Virus record (IMG/VR): IMGVR_UViG_3300047557_003752
Coordinates: 1 to 23,245 of that record
Direction: 5' to 3' (one strand)
From: a virus
DNA: 23,245 bases
The position numbers and the translations under genes are program-made. Position 1 is the stretch's first letter. Every line of letters starts with the position of its first letter. Below are positions 5,829-13,609 of the stretch, one piece after another. The notes beneath the pieces are model-generated. The model worked only from the letters and a program-made list of their open reading frames with translations, made no database searches and was not told the DNA's origin.

Positions 5829-8582
5829 ATGTATGTTGATGCATTTTTAGAAAAAGAAAAGAATAAAATACTTGTTGTTGAGCGTAACAAAACTGGTAAA
5901 AGAGTATATAATGAGTATCAAACCAAATATGTTGTATACTGGCCAAGTCCTAAAGGAAAATATCCAAATATTTACGGACAACAATGTGAGAAATTCCAAA
6001 CAAATAAGATCAAGGAATTTCAAAAAGAAACAAGAATACTGTCCGATAAAAACCTTTTTGAAAGTGATATAAACCCTATTTTTAGGTGCTTGTATGATAA
6101 TTATAAAAATTGTCCAGTGCCGTATTTAAATACTGCATTTTTTGACATTGAAGTGGACTTTGATCCAGACATTGGATTTTCAACACCGGCTGATGCAGCC
6201 AGCCCAATCACAGCAATATCGTTATATCTTAACTGGCTTGACAGAAACTTTACTGTTGTGTTAAAACCCAAAAATCTAGACCATGCATCTGCAGTGGAAA
6301 TTGCCAGTAAATTTGATGATACTGTTATTTGTGAAAATGAAAAGCAATTATTAGAGGCTTTTCTGTTGTTGATTGATGATGCAGATGTATTAAGTGGGTG
6401 GAATTCAGAGGGGTTTGATATACCGTACATACATAACAGAATAGTGCAGGTCTTGGGAAGGGATGAAACAAAAAAGCTTTGCTTATGGAACAAATACCCT
6501 AAAAAAAGAGAGTATGAATCATATGGTCGTCAAACTTATACGTATGATTTGGTTGGACGAGTACATCTAGATTATTTACAACTTTATCGCAAGCATACAT
6601 ACCATGAAATGCACAGCTATAGACTAGACTTTGTGGGTGAATATGAAGTTGGCGAAAAAAAGATACCATACGAAGGTAGTTTAGATAGATTATACAACAA
6701 CGATTTTGAAAAGTTCATAGCGTATAATCGACAAGACGTTATGCTACTGGTAAAAATTGATGCTAAAAATAAATTCATTGAACTAAGTAATAATCTAGCT
6801 CATGAGAATTGTGTGTTATTACAAACTACTCTGGGTGCAGTGGCACTTCTAGACCAAGCTATTGTAAATGAGGCACATGATCTTGGGTTGGTTGTGCCAA
6901 ATAGAAAACATACAGATTCGGTTTCTGATACTTCATCTGGTGAAAATTCTGATGATGAACAAGATTCTCCTCATGGTGTTGTCGGTGCATATGTGGCCGA
7001 ACCCAAAGAAGGAATACATGAATGGATTGGAGGGGTTGACATTAACAGTCTGTATCCATCTGCAATTCGTGCATTAAATATGAGCCCCGAAACAATAGTA
7101 GGTCATATACGGCCAGAAAGTACTGATACTATTATTTCAAAAAGAATCAAGCAAGAAAAAAGAACCTTTGCAGATTCATGGAATGGTATGTTTGGCACTA
7201 TTGAATATAATCAAGTAATGAAACAAGATATCACGCCAATTATAGTTGATTTTGAAGATGGTTCATCGTGCACTGTTAGTGCCAATGAAGTGTATGATCT
7301 TGTATTTAAAAGTGGTAAAAAGTTTATGCTAAGTGCCAATGGAACAATATTTACATACGAAAAACCAGGGATTATCCCTGGACTACTAGCAAGATGGTAT
7401 GCTGAACGAAAAGAATTGCAAGCGGAAAAAAATAAGTATTCTAAACTGTCAGATCAAGAAGTAGACTCTGACCAGAAACAAGAATATAAAAAACAAGCGG
7501 ACTTTTATGATCAAAGACAGTTAATTAAGAAAATTTTGCTTAATTCACTTTATGGCGCTATTGGAAATCCTGGATCAAGATGGTATGATCCCAGAGTAGC
7601 GCAAAGCGTAACTCTAAGTGGTCGCTGTATTGTGAAACATATGCAAAGTAAAATTAATGAAATTATAGCAGGTGATTATAATCATCTTGGTATATCCAAC
7701 ATCTATGGTGACACTGATAGTGGGTACTTCAGTGCATACCCTGTTATGAAAGATTTACCAGAGTTCAGCGATTTTGAATGGACAAAAGAAAATGTATCTA
7801 AACTTTATGATTCAATTGGTGATCTTACAAATAGTAGTTTTCCAGATTTTATGAAATCAGCGTTTAATTGTCCTCCAGATAATGGTAGTATTATTAAGGC
7901 TGCAAGAGAACTATGTGCTATAAAAGGGTTGTTTATCACTAAGAAAAGATATGCAGTCTTAATATATGATAAAGAAGGTAAACGAAAAGATGTGAATGGC
8001 AAGCCCGGTGAGATTAAAGCTATGGGTCTTGATCTGAAGCGTGCAGATACTCCCAAGATCGTTCAAGAGTTTTTGAATGATTTGTTGATTGATTTGCTTA
8101 CTGGGAAAACTCAGCAAGAAATTCAAGACAAGATAAGTTCTTTCCGTCAGGAATTCCGAAGCTGGCCAGGGTGGTTACAAGGATCACCCAAAAGAGCAAA
8201 TAACATTACACATTATAAAAAAATATTGGATAATCCCCCAACTGACGGCTCTCGTTCCCCTACAATCCCTGGGCATGTTTTGGGTAGTATTAATTGGAAT
8301 AAGCTTAAGAAACTAAACAATGATAATTACTCCATGCCAATTCAAGACGGATTTAAAGTGGTTGTCTGCAAATTAAAAAATAATCCCAGTGGAATAAGTT
8401 CGGTTGCATATCCTGTTGATGAACTTAAACTTCCAGACTGGTTCAAAAAACTACCATTTGATAGTGATGCCATGGAGGAAACGTTGATTGATAAGAAAAT
8501 AAACAACTTGCTTGGAGTCTTGAAATGGGATCTACGATCCAATAGAAAAGACAATACATTTGATGATCTTTTTAAATGGTGA
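5829..8582 (+). CDS. 43: Replicative DNA polymerase, family B (T4 gp43-like)
   Basis: The 917-residue protein has all exonuclease and polymerase motifs in order. Exo I is FFD106-I-E108, Exo II is GWNSEGFD197, and Exo III is Y299-N-R-Q-D303. In the polymerase domain, motif A is GVD404-INSLYPSAI, motif B is K567-KILLNSLYG, and motif C is YGD628-T-D630-S. Length is close to T4 gp43 (898). An acidic Ser/Asp-rich loop (about 362-382) separates the exonuclease domain from motif A. The enzyme copies the phage genome with 3'-5' proofreading, working with the clamp encoded just downstream (8998-9765). It has its own sigma70-like promoter at 5779-5806. The start ATG at 5829 is preceded by AAAGTGAG. No split or intein is present. 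Confidence 0.97.
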   Translation: MYVDAFLEKEKNKILVVERNKTGKRVYNEYQTKYVVYWPSPKGKYPNIYGQQCEKFQTNKIKEFQKETRILSDKNLFESDINPIFRCLYDNYKNCPVPYLNTAFFDIEVDFDPDIGFSTPADAASPITAISLYLNWLDRNFTVVLKPKNLDHASAVEIASKFDDTVICENEKQLLEAFLLLIDDADVLSGWNSEGFDIPYIHNRIVQVLGRDETKKLCLWNKYPKKREYESYGRQTYTYDLVGRVHLDYLQLYRKHTYHEMHSYRLDFVGEYEVGEKKIPYEGSLDRLYNNDFEKFIAYNRQDVMLLVKIDAKNKFIELSNNLAHENCVLLQTTLGAVALLDQAIVNEAHDLGLVVPNRKHTDSVSDTSSGENSDDEQDSPHGVVGAYVAEPKEGIHEWIGGVDINSLYPSAIRALNMSPETIVGHIRPESTDTIISKRIKQEKRTFADSWNGMFGTIEYNQVMKQDITPIIVDFEDGSSCTVSANEVYDLVFKSGKKFMLSANGTIFTYEKPGIIPGLLARWYAERKELQAEKNKYSKLSDQEVDSDQKQEYKKQADFYDQRQLIKKILLNSLYGAIGNPGSRWYDPRVAQSVTLSGRCIVKHMQSKINEIIAGDYNHLGISNIYGDTDSGYFSAYPVMKDLPEFSDFEWTKENVSKLYDSIGDLTNSSFPDFMKSAFNCPPDNGSIIKAARELCAIKGLFITKKRYAVLIYDKEGKRKDVNGKPGEIKAMGLDLKRADTPKIVQEFLNDLLIDLLTGKTQQEIQDKISSFRQEFRSWPGWLQGSPKRANNITHYKKILDNPPTDGSRSPTIPGHVLGSINWNKLKKLNNDNYSMPIQDGFKVVVCKLKNNPSGISSVAYPVDELKLPDWFKKLPFDSDAMEETLIDKKINNLLGVLKWDLRSNRKDNTFDDLFKW

Positions 8583-8586
8583 AAAT

Positions 8587-8790
8587 ATGACATATGATGA
8601 AAAAAAAGAAATAAACAGATTATTTTGGATTATTAAGGGACATTTAGTACCAGAGCATTGGGATGAAAATGCTCTGCGTTCAATAGAAAGTAGCTATTTT
8701 CCCAGAGTTTGGTATAATAGTGAATCATACTATCGTGAAGATGGGTTTGAAGAAGCATGGAGAAATCGTTATGACAACATCAAAAGATGA
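8587..8790 (+). CDS. Small unknown protein between polymerase and clamp
   Basis: The likely start is the ATG at 8587 (MTYDEKKEINRLFW), 4 bases after the polymerase stop, giving 67 residues. An in-frame ATG at 8560 would overlap the polymerase gene and looks less likely. The protein is rich in aromatic and charged residues (VPEHWDENALR, YFPRVWYNSESYY) and has no motif I recognise. Its end overlaps the start of the next gene by 20 bases, so it belongs to the polymerase-clamp translation unit. In T4 the neighbours here are regA and clamp-loader genes; this protein does not resemble them. Confidence 0.7.
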   Translation: MTYDEKKEINRLFWIIKGHLVPEHWDENALRSIESSYFPRVWYNSESYYREDGFEEAWRNRYDNIKR

Positions 8791-9007
8791 TAATCTTAAA
8801 ATGCCGGGTGGTACAAAGAGTTCAATGTATACACCTGATGAATTAAAAACATTGGTTGATGCACTTAACACCGCACCATCATATCTTAGTAAGCGGTTTA
8901 TTCTTAAAAGACTATGTGGGTGGTCGGACTCAATTATAGAAGAAAATACAAGACTAAAGCTTGAAGAAAATGAGCAGGCAAGAAGAGGAGATATTTCATG
9001 GCGATAA
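8771..9007 (+). CDS. Small unknown helical protein upstream of the clamp gene
   Basis: I place the start at the ATG at 8771 (MTTSKDDNLK), which has TGGAGAAATC upstream, rather than at in-frame codons from 8720. The 78-residue product ends DISWR and its last 10 bases overlap the clamp start. The second half, LSKRFILKRLCGWSDSIIEEN, faintly recalls the C-terminal pattern of phage portal proteins, but the protein is far too short to be a portal. The role is unknown. Tight overlap on both sides points to co-translation with the polymerase and the clamp. Confidence 0.7.
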   Translation: MTTSKDDNLKMPGGTKSSMYTPDELKTLVDALNTAPSYLSKRFILKRLCGWSDSIIEENTRLKLEENEQARRGDISWR

Positions 9008-9765
9008 AAGATTATTTGAAAGATATAACCACATATGTAACACCAACTGCTTTTTTTGACAAAATAAAAGTTGTGGCAACTGATAAAGAAATTTTTACTG
9101 AGGCAATTCATAAAGATAGACAAGTTATTCTTCAGGGGAAATATCTCACGCCTATTCCAAATTTTGAAGGCGAATTTGGATTAGCTAATCTATCCTTACT
9201 ACAGACTATCACAAATGATCCAGAATTTTCTTATAAGGAAACTACTGCATCAATAACATATGAAACACGAAATGGCGAATCTGTGCCGACAGAGTTAGAG
9301 TATGAAAACAAAAGTAAAAGTTACATAAATTACAGATTCATGAATAAAGGTCTTTTGCCTGATTTACCACCATATAACGAGCCACAGTGGGAGGTAACTA
9401 TCAAACCAACCAAGAGTAACATTCAACAGTTTTCGTGGGCTGCAACTGGGCTGTCACAGTATGAACAATATTTCATCCCTAAGATTGTTGATGGAAATAT
9501 GAAATTCTTCATCGGAGAGGATGACGCAGCAACACAAAGAGGTGGTGTAGTATTTGCGTCTGATTTAACTGAAACTTTTTCAAGTAACCACAAGTGGAAT
9601 GTTGAGCAAATGCTAACGGTTCTTAAAATTACTGGGTCATCTGATTGTGAAATGAAGTTTTCATCAAAGGGTGCAATTCAGGTAATGTTAAACACTGGGT
9701 TATCTGTTTATAAATATATTTTTCCAGCAAAAATAAACAGGCAAGTTGTCGGATCAAAGGACTAA
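8998..9765 (+). CDS. 45: Sliding clamp, DNA polymerase processivity factor (gp45-like)
   Basis: The 255-residue protein lies directly downstream of the polymerase block and is slightly longer than T4 gp45 (228). Two regions recall gp45: FGLANLSLLQTITNDPEFS near residues 56-75, like the GFLGILSLVNDDAEIS strand of T4, and the C-terminal KFSSKGAIQVMLNTGLSVYKYIFPA, like the KQGAVKFEG-x-x-NYVVALEA end of T4. The alternating beta/helix pattern fits the two-domain PCNA-like fold that forms a trimeric ring. It would tether gp43 to DNA and, in T4, also activates late transcription. The ribosome binding site AGAGGAGA lies 9 bases before the ATG. A terminator follows the stop. Assignment rests on weak motif resemblance plus gene order. 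Confidence 0.72.
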   Translation: MAIKDYLKDITTYVTPTAFFDKIKVVATDKEIFTEAIHKDRQVILQGKYLTPIPNFEGEFGLANLSLLQTITNDPEFSYKETTASITYETRNGESVPTELEYENKSKSYINYRFMNKGLLPDLPPYNEPQWEVTIKPTKSNIQQFSWAATGLSQYEQYFIPKIVDGNMKFFIGEDDAATQRGGVVFASDLTETFSSNHKWNVEQMLTVLKITGSSDCEMKFSSKGAIQVMLNTGLSVYKYIFPAKINRQVVGSKD

Positions 9766-9769
9766 ATTT

Positions 9770-9797
9770 AAAGAGTGGTAGAAATACCACTCTTTTT
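9770..9797 (+). terminator. Intrinsic terminator after the clamp gene
   Basis: AAAGAGTGGTA (9770-9780) pairs perfectly with TACCACTCTTT (9785-9795) around a GAAA tetraloop, followed by a T run to 9797. It closes the polymerase-clamp unit. Confidence 0.9.
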
Positions 9798-9798
9798 A

Positions 9799-9827
9799 TT
9801 GCAAGATTAGACTATAACTATTATTAT
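9799..9827 (+). promoter_or_regulatory. Sigma70-like promoter TTGCAA-17-TATTAT
   Basis: TTGCAA (9799-9804) and TATTAT (9822-9827) are spaced by 17 bases, directly after the terminator and 28 bases before the ATG at 9856. The position is right for a fresh start of transcription; the boxes are only moderate matches. Confidence 0.5.
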
Positions 9828-9855
9828 ATTAATAACTACTTAAAGGTGTTATGTC

Positions 9856-10218
9856 ATGGATAATGATTTGATGAAAATATGTTTTGAGTACTTTGAACAA
9901 TACAGAGCAAAGAAAAACGAACTTGATACTTTGCTTGAAACTCGACGCAAATTAGAAGCAGATGTAGAGAACTTGTCTAGTCAAGTTAGATGCTCCCTTA
10001 CTGAATTAGATCATATGAAAACTATCATATCTGCTATGATTGACAATAACATTGATCCAGTTGAAGCAAAAATAAGAATTGACAACCTAAATTTCAATAA
10101 TTTATGGGTGCAAAATAATATTTCTTATAATTCCCCATTGTTGACATTAACTACTATAAGCGGATCAACTGACATGTATTTTAAAGACATAACAGATAGT
10201 AAGATTAAATTTCCATAA
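9856..10218 (+). CDS. Coiled-coil protein of unknown function
   Basis: The 120-residue protein begins with a long helical, probably coiled-coil segment (residues about 8-57, FEQYRAKKNELDTLLETRR and on through DHMKTIISAM). A beta-like tail with NNLWVQNNISYNSPLLTLTT follows. No catalytic motif or membrane segment is seen. TAAAGGTG supplies the ribosome binding site. An ATG 5 bases earlier leads to an immediate stop, so the ATG at 9856 is the start. It is the first gene after a terminator and promoter. Confidence 0.7.
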   Translation: MDNDLMKICFEYFEQYRAKKNELDTLLETRRKLEADVENLSSQVRCSLTELDHMKTIISAMIDNNIDPVEAKIRIDNLNFNNLWVQNNISYNSPLLTLTTISGSTDMYFKDITDSKIKFP

Positions 10219-10241
10219 GTGTTTAAAAAATATAATATACA

Positions 10242-10526
10242 ATGATATTACATCAAAATCTTCAGTGGCGAATAGGGTACTTTGTTGACAATACCAATAA
10301 TTGGTATCAAGAATATTATGAAATAAAATCAGAACCGTCTAATGATGAAAAAGTAAAAGACGATTGGAAAAAATTTGTAAATGAAAGACCGCATATAGTG
10401 AATCAGGATAAGTGGACGAAGTTCATAAATGAAGAAGACAGGGTAGAGATGGTTTTGAAATGGGGAAACTACCTTATAAAAAGAAATAAACTTATGGATG
10501 AAATTAAACTATGCATGGAGGATTGA
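10242..10526 (+). CDS. Unknown small acidic/aromatic protein
   Basis: The 94-residue protein is rich in Trp (five), Glu, Asp and Lys. A WYQEYYEIK stretch lies near residue 21 and two similar segments follow (DDWKKFVNER and DKWTKFINEE), suggesting a short internal duplication of a W-x-K-F-x-N-E motif. No known domain is recognised. The ATG at 10242 lacks a good ribosome binding site; it is 23 bases after the previous stop. The gene after it starts 1 base past its stop. Confidence 0.65.
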   Translation: MILHQNLQWRIGYFVDNTNNWYQEYYEIKSEPSNDEKVKDDWKKFVNERPHIVNQDKWTKFINEEDRVEMVLKWGNYLIKRNKLMDEIKLCMED

Positions 10527-10691
10527 ATGAATAAACCAAAAATATATCAAGGTGTTGTAGCAGAAGAAGATGGCCAACTTGTTCTTATTTTTGACCCAAA
10601 AATGTGCGAGGATCTTGGTTGGAACCCTGATGATACAATCGTCTGGGATATTAGACCAGACGGTGTTGTTGTTATGAAAAAACAAGACTGA
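10527..10691 (+). CDS. AbrB/MazE-like swapped-hairpin protein
   Basis: This 54-residue frame runs from an ATG at 10527, directly after the previous stop, with GGAGG 6 bases upstream. The pattern LVLIFDPKMCEDLGWNPDDT followed by IVWDIRPDGVVVMKK matches the AbrB/SpoVT/MazE swapped-hairpin fold: a strand, P-x-x-x-x-x-x-L-G-W-x-x-G/D-D turn, and two closing strands. Known members bind DNA as dimers, either as transition-state regulators or as antitoxins. Stand-alone copies are frequent in phages. No partner toxin is evident next to it. It may regulate phage promoters; this is inference. Confidence 0.75.
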   Translation: MNKPKIYQGVVAEEDGQLVLIFDPKMCEDLGWNPDDTIVWDIRPDGVVVMKKQD

Positions 10692-10712
10692 CAGATGAAA
10701 TGAGGGCTATAT

Positions 10713-11306
10713 ATGAAAAAACCATTGATACCATTTAACTGGTTACCGGCCAGTTGGGGACTTAAAGGTAAAACACGTGAAATTGCGCAGGCTGAATATG
10801 AATTAACTGGAATGGATCTTGATCTTAAACTAATAGATATTGAGTATAAAACGGATCCTGAAAGACAGTCACGTGAAAAACTCAAAGTTTTAAAAAACTA
10901 TGGAAAACTAACACAGTCAGAGTATGAATATGAAGTTTTAAAATATGAAATTTCAGATTCAATAAAGAGGGAAATGGCTGTTCTAGATTTAGATTTAAAA
11001 AATAAAAAAATTGATGCACATTTATATGAAAAAAAGAAGGCAAGCCTCAATAAAGAACCATGGGTGAGTATGCCCAAGATCCATTGGGATCCTTTAAATA
11101 ATGGAAAAACTTTTTTTGAACTTGATTATAATGAATATTTTATTCCATATTTAAAAGATAATAATTATAGTGGTTCTGACGATGAAATAATAAATGCATG
11201 GCTTAATGATATTTGTTTAAGCATAACTCAAGAGACTGGCATATCGGATTCGTTTATTTTGCCTGCAAATAGACCTGATATGGAAGATAATTCTGACCAA
11301 ACTTGA
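10713..11306 (+). CDS. Conserved T4-like phage hypothetical protein with charged helical middle
   Basis: The 197-residue protein begins MKKPLIPFNWLPASWGLKGK. Residues about 20-115 form a strongly charged, helical stretch with repeating E-Y-E/L-D-L-D-L-K patterns (AEYELTGMDLDLKL, SEYEYEVLKYEI, VLDLDLKNKKID). A C-terminal part of WDPLNNGKTFFELDYNEYFI type follows. I recall proteins with this opening from other T4-like phages, annotated as hypothetical. GAGGGC lies 7 bases before the ATG. The gene precedes the 5' nuclease and its last codons overlap that gene's promoter. No enzymatic motif is seen. Confidence 0.72.
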   Translation: MKKPLIPFNWLPASWGLKGKTREIAQAEYELTGMDLDLKLIDIEYKTDPERQSREKLKVLKNYGKLTQSEYEYEVLKYEISDSIKREMAVLDLDLKNKKIDAHLYEKKKASLNKEPWVSMPKIHWDPLNNGKTFFELDYNEYFIPYLKDNNYSGSDDEIINAWLNDICLSITQETGISDSFILPANRPDMEDNSDQT

Positions 11307-11331
11307 ATTGTTTGACTATATAGTATATAGT
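11303..11331 (+). promoter_or_regulatory. Sigma70-like promoter with inverted repeat over the -10 (5' nuclease gene)
   Basis: TTGAAT (11303-11308), 17 bases, and TATAGT (11326-11331) precede the nuclease ATG at 11352. A perfect inverted repeat, ACTATATA-G-TATATAGT at 11315-11331, covers the end of the spacer and the -10 box, which looks like an operator. Confidence 0.6.
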
Positions 11332-11351
11332 AGTCATGTGGGAGATCTAGT

Positions 11352-12341
11352 ATGGCTACGTATATTATAATTGATACTCAAAATCTATTCATGCGTGTAA
11401 GACATGGAATTAAACAGGGTGATGCTGACATTAAGTTTGGCATGGCACTGCATGTGATTTTTAACAGCATTAAGAAAGTTTGGAATCAATTTGATGCTTC
11501 TCATACTGTTTTTTGCCTGGAAGGTAGAAGTTGGCGAAAGACCATGTATGCACCATATAAAGCTAACAGAAAAATACTAAATGATAAGAAATCAGTATCA
11601 GAAAAAGAAGAAGATGCTGCATTTTTCCTGGTGATAAATGAATTTGTTGACTTTATACAGACTAAAACAAATTGCTCAGTTCTTCGTCATCCTGAAGCAG
11701 AGGCAGATGACTTGATTTATAGATGGATTGCACTTCATCCTAATGATGAACATGTAATTATCTCAAGTGATAGTGACTTTCAACAACTAATTGCATCTAA
11801 TGTAAAAATCTATAACGGTATTGCTGGGCTGCTTTACACGAATACAGGTGTCTTTGATAAAGATGGAAATCCAGCTAAAAATAAAAAAGGTGAGATTATG
11901 AAAGTTCCAGATCCAGAGTGGATTCTGTTTGAAAAATGTATTCGTGGTGACGATAACGACAATATTTTTAGCTCTTTTCCAGGTGTAAGAACCAAGAAAC
12001 TAATTGAAGCATATAATGACCGAGAAAACAAGGGATTTCAGTGGAACAACTTAATGCTTAGCAAATGGACTGATCATGAAAGTGTTGAGCATCGTGTAAA
12101 AGATTTATATACGCGCAATAAACTACTTATAGATCTTACACAAATTCCTGTAGACTTAGTTGAAAAATTTGATGCGCTGATAAAAGAGTCTATTATCGTT
12201 AATTTGCGCACTCAAGTGGGAATTTCTCTGATGCGGTTTTGTAACAACCATGGGTTAGTTAAAATTGAAAAAGCATGTGGTGAATTTAGTCCATGTCTTA
12301 GTTCTCCTTATAAGGGACATTTAACCATGGAAATGACATAA
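11352..12341 (+). CDS. rnh: 5'-3' exonuclease / RNase H, FEN family (T4 Rnh-like)
   Basis: The 329-residue protein has the metal-ligand set of the 5' nuclease (FEN) family: D8 in YIIIDTQN, E115-A-E117-A-D119-D120 in HPEAEADDLIY, D140 and D142 in ISSDSDFQQL, and D200-D201-N-D203 in RGDDNDNI. A helix-hairpin-helix step FPGVRTKKLIEAY follows. T4 RNase H has 305 residues with the same arrangement and removes RNA primers from lagging-strand fragments 5' to 3'. The GWRK-like arch region (EGRSWRKTMYAPYKANR, 57-73) is present. GGGAG precedes the ATG by about 8 bases. A sigma70-like promoter with an inverted repeat controls it, consistent with early expression. Confidence 0.93.
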   Translation: MATYIIIDTQNLFMRVRHGIKQGDADIKFGMALHVIFNSIKKVWNQFDASHTVFCLEGRSWRKTMYAPYKANRKILNDKKSVSEKEEDAAFFLVINEFVDFIQTKTNCSVLRHPEAEADDLIYRWIALHPNDEHVIISSDSDFQQLIASNVKIYNGIAGLLYTNTGVFDKDGNPAKNKKGEIMKVPDPEWILFEKCIRGDDNDNIFSSFPGVRTKKLIEAYNDRENKGFQWNNLMLSKWTDHESVEHRVKDLYTRNKLLIDLTQIPVDLVEKFDALIKESIIVNLRTQVGISLMRFCNNHGLVKIEKACGEFSPCLSSPYKGHLTMEMT

Positions 12342-12380
12342 CCCTGGTTAGTTAACCATACATATAGAGTTTTTAAAAGT

Positions 12381-12388
12381 GATAAATA
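12381..12388 (+). promoter_or_regulatory. Late promoter octamer GATAAATA close to a GTG start
   Basis: GATAAATA ends 6 bases before the GTG at 12395. A start at the usual distance falls at about 12394, so the mRNA would have practically no leader. It repeats the arrangement seen at 3430-3442. Confidence 0.45.
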
Positions 12389-12394
12389 TTCTTT

Positions 12395-12913
12395 GTGAAT
12401 AGAAAAACTTTATTAGAATTGTTAGCACAATCATCTGATTTAGTAAATCCAGAAATCTGGCATGCCCGTAATCTACAACATCCTGGATATTGTTGGTATA
12501 TAAAAACTATATTACCTAAAGTTTCCATATGCGATGACAGCTCTTTTTTTATCATCAAATTTTGGTTAAAGTTTGCTGAAAATAGTCCAAAACTCATAAG
12601 GATATCTCCGCATGCATATGATTGGTATGGTAGATATATACCAAACTGGTCAACTATTTGGTTAAACCATGAAATAGATATAAATTGGAATTTTAATTCG
12701 TTGGGTGATGTTGACATGTCAATAATAAGTTATCATGCTGGCTTACAAAAGAGTGCCGACACCTTGCATTTTACCAATGATGTGCTCAATACTATACATG
12801 ATGAGGATGGTATTTCCTATTTGAAAGAAATTCAAAATTATTTGAAAACATTTTCATCTGATGATAATAGTAAAAAGAAACGCAAAAAAATAAAGGTTTT
12901 AACAAATGAGTAA
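12395..12913 (+). CDS. Unknown protein with basic C-terminal tail (GTG start)
   Basis: The 172-residue frame begins at GTG 12395 (MNRKTLLELLAQS). A stop lies 12 bases upstream in frame, so no earlier start exists; there is no ribosome binding site, so a later start is possible. The middle is rich in Trp, Tyr and His (ISPHAYDWYGRYIPNWSTIW) and the end is strongly basic (KKKRKKIKV). No recognised domain. Its stop overlaps the next ATG. The late octamer just before it suggests late expression, unlike the early nuclease gene upstream. Confidence 0.65.
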   Translation: MNRKTLLELLAQSSDLVNPEIWHARNLQHPGYCWYIKTILPKVSICDDSSFFIIKFWLKFAENSPKLIRISPHAYDWYGRYIPNWSTIWLNHEIDINWNFNSLGDVDMSIISYHAGLQKSADTLHFTNDVLNTIHDEDGISYLKEIQNYLKTFSSDDNSKKKRKKIKVLTNE

Positions 12914-13379
12914 AATGACAATAAAGCGCCTTACAGAGACGACGTGGATTTTAGAGAACAATCATGAAAAGCAGTCGCTTGTGATTTGTAAAAACGACAA
13001 TACTGTTCAATTGATCGGGAAGATTAATGAGCGATTTGATAGTTTTGATAGTTTTGTAAAAAAACACAAGCCAATTGTAATACAAAACACACAGGAAAAT
13101 TCAGAAAAAGAACAAGCCAGTATAAACTCCTTTCCTGTTAAACATGAAACTTATTTTCATGTGCAGACTGATCCAGTCCCATCATATAGTAAAAATGAAG
13201 CAAACACTGCACGTCATGCTGCTGGTTATTATATTGTTAAAACAAATAACGTATGGAATTCTATATTCTGTCCAAAGATACAAACTCTGGAGAATGCAGA
13301 GTATATGGGACCGTTTACCACAAAACTTGAAATGCAGCATCAAATGAATATAAAAAATAAAATCAAAGGAGATGCATGA
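12906..13379 (+). CDS. Conserved phage hypothetical protein
   Basis: The 157-residue protein overlaps the previous gene by 8 bases and has AAAGG upstream. The N-terminal 50 residues form short strands (TTWILENNHEKQSLVIC). A low-complexity Gln/Glu link follows, and the C-terminal half holds PSYSKNEANTARHAAGYYIV and GPFTTKLEMQHQ, which look like a compact domain. I associate this ending with T4-like phage hypothetical proteins, but no function is known to me. The stop overlaps the start of the next gene (ATGATG). Confidence 0.7.
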   Translation: MSKMTIKRLTETTWILENNHEKQSLVICKNDNTVQLIGKINERFDSFDSFVKKHKPIVIQNTQENSEKEQASINSFPVKHETYFHVQTDPVPSYSKNEANTARHAAGYYIVKTNNVWNSIFCPKIQTLENAEYMGPFTTKLEMQHQMNIKNKIKGDA

Positions 13380-13609
13380 TGGCAGATAGTTATGGAGTTA
13401 TACAGCAATATCTAAAAAAATATCAAACAGCAAAATCATTTAATAGTAAAGAGATACGTCTTACACTTAATGAAGCAGAAGAATTAAATCTTAGTCTTAC
13501 ATTTTTACTTGCTGAACATTCCTCACTGCAGTCCAAAATACTTGAACTTCAAACCAAACTGTTGGAAAATAATCAAAATGACATTCAACTTACCGGTGGA
13601 AATTTCTAA
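13376..13609 (+). CDS. Small helical protein of unknown function
   Basis: The 77-residue product (76 if the second ATG at 13379 is used) has AAAGGAG upstream. Residues 28-70 form a leucine-heptad-like helix (LNEAEELNLSLTFLLAEHSSL then KILELQTKLLENNQ), probably a coiled coil. It overlaps both neighbours, the upstream stop by 4 bases and the nucleotidyltransferase start by 32 bases, so expression is coupled. No known family is recognised. Confidence 0.68.
   Translation: MMADSYGVIQQYLKKYQTAKSFNSKEIRLTLNEAEELNLSLTFLLAEHSSLQSKILELQTKLLENNQNDIQLTGGNF

Noticed and set aside
6101-6493. 130-residue minus-strand frame inside the DNA polymerase gene
   Set aside because: It is the reverse of the highly conserved exonuclease domain and has no ribosome binding site.
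8771-9007. Fragment of a portal protein
   Set aside because: The faint likeness to portal C-termini covers about 20 residues, and the gene has its own start and couples to the clamp gene, so it is treated as an independent small gene.
10231-10236. TATAAT just before the gene at 10242
   Set aside because: Only 5 bases separate it from the ATG and no -35-like box stands at 16-18 bases, so it is probably chance in an AT-rich gap.
12345-12358. Short palindrome TGGTTAGTTAACCA after the 5' nuclease gene
   Set aside because: The stem is only 5 bp with a 4-base loop and no T run directly follows; too weak to call a terminator.
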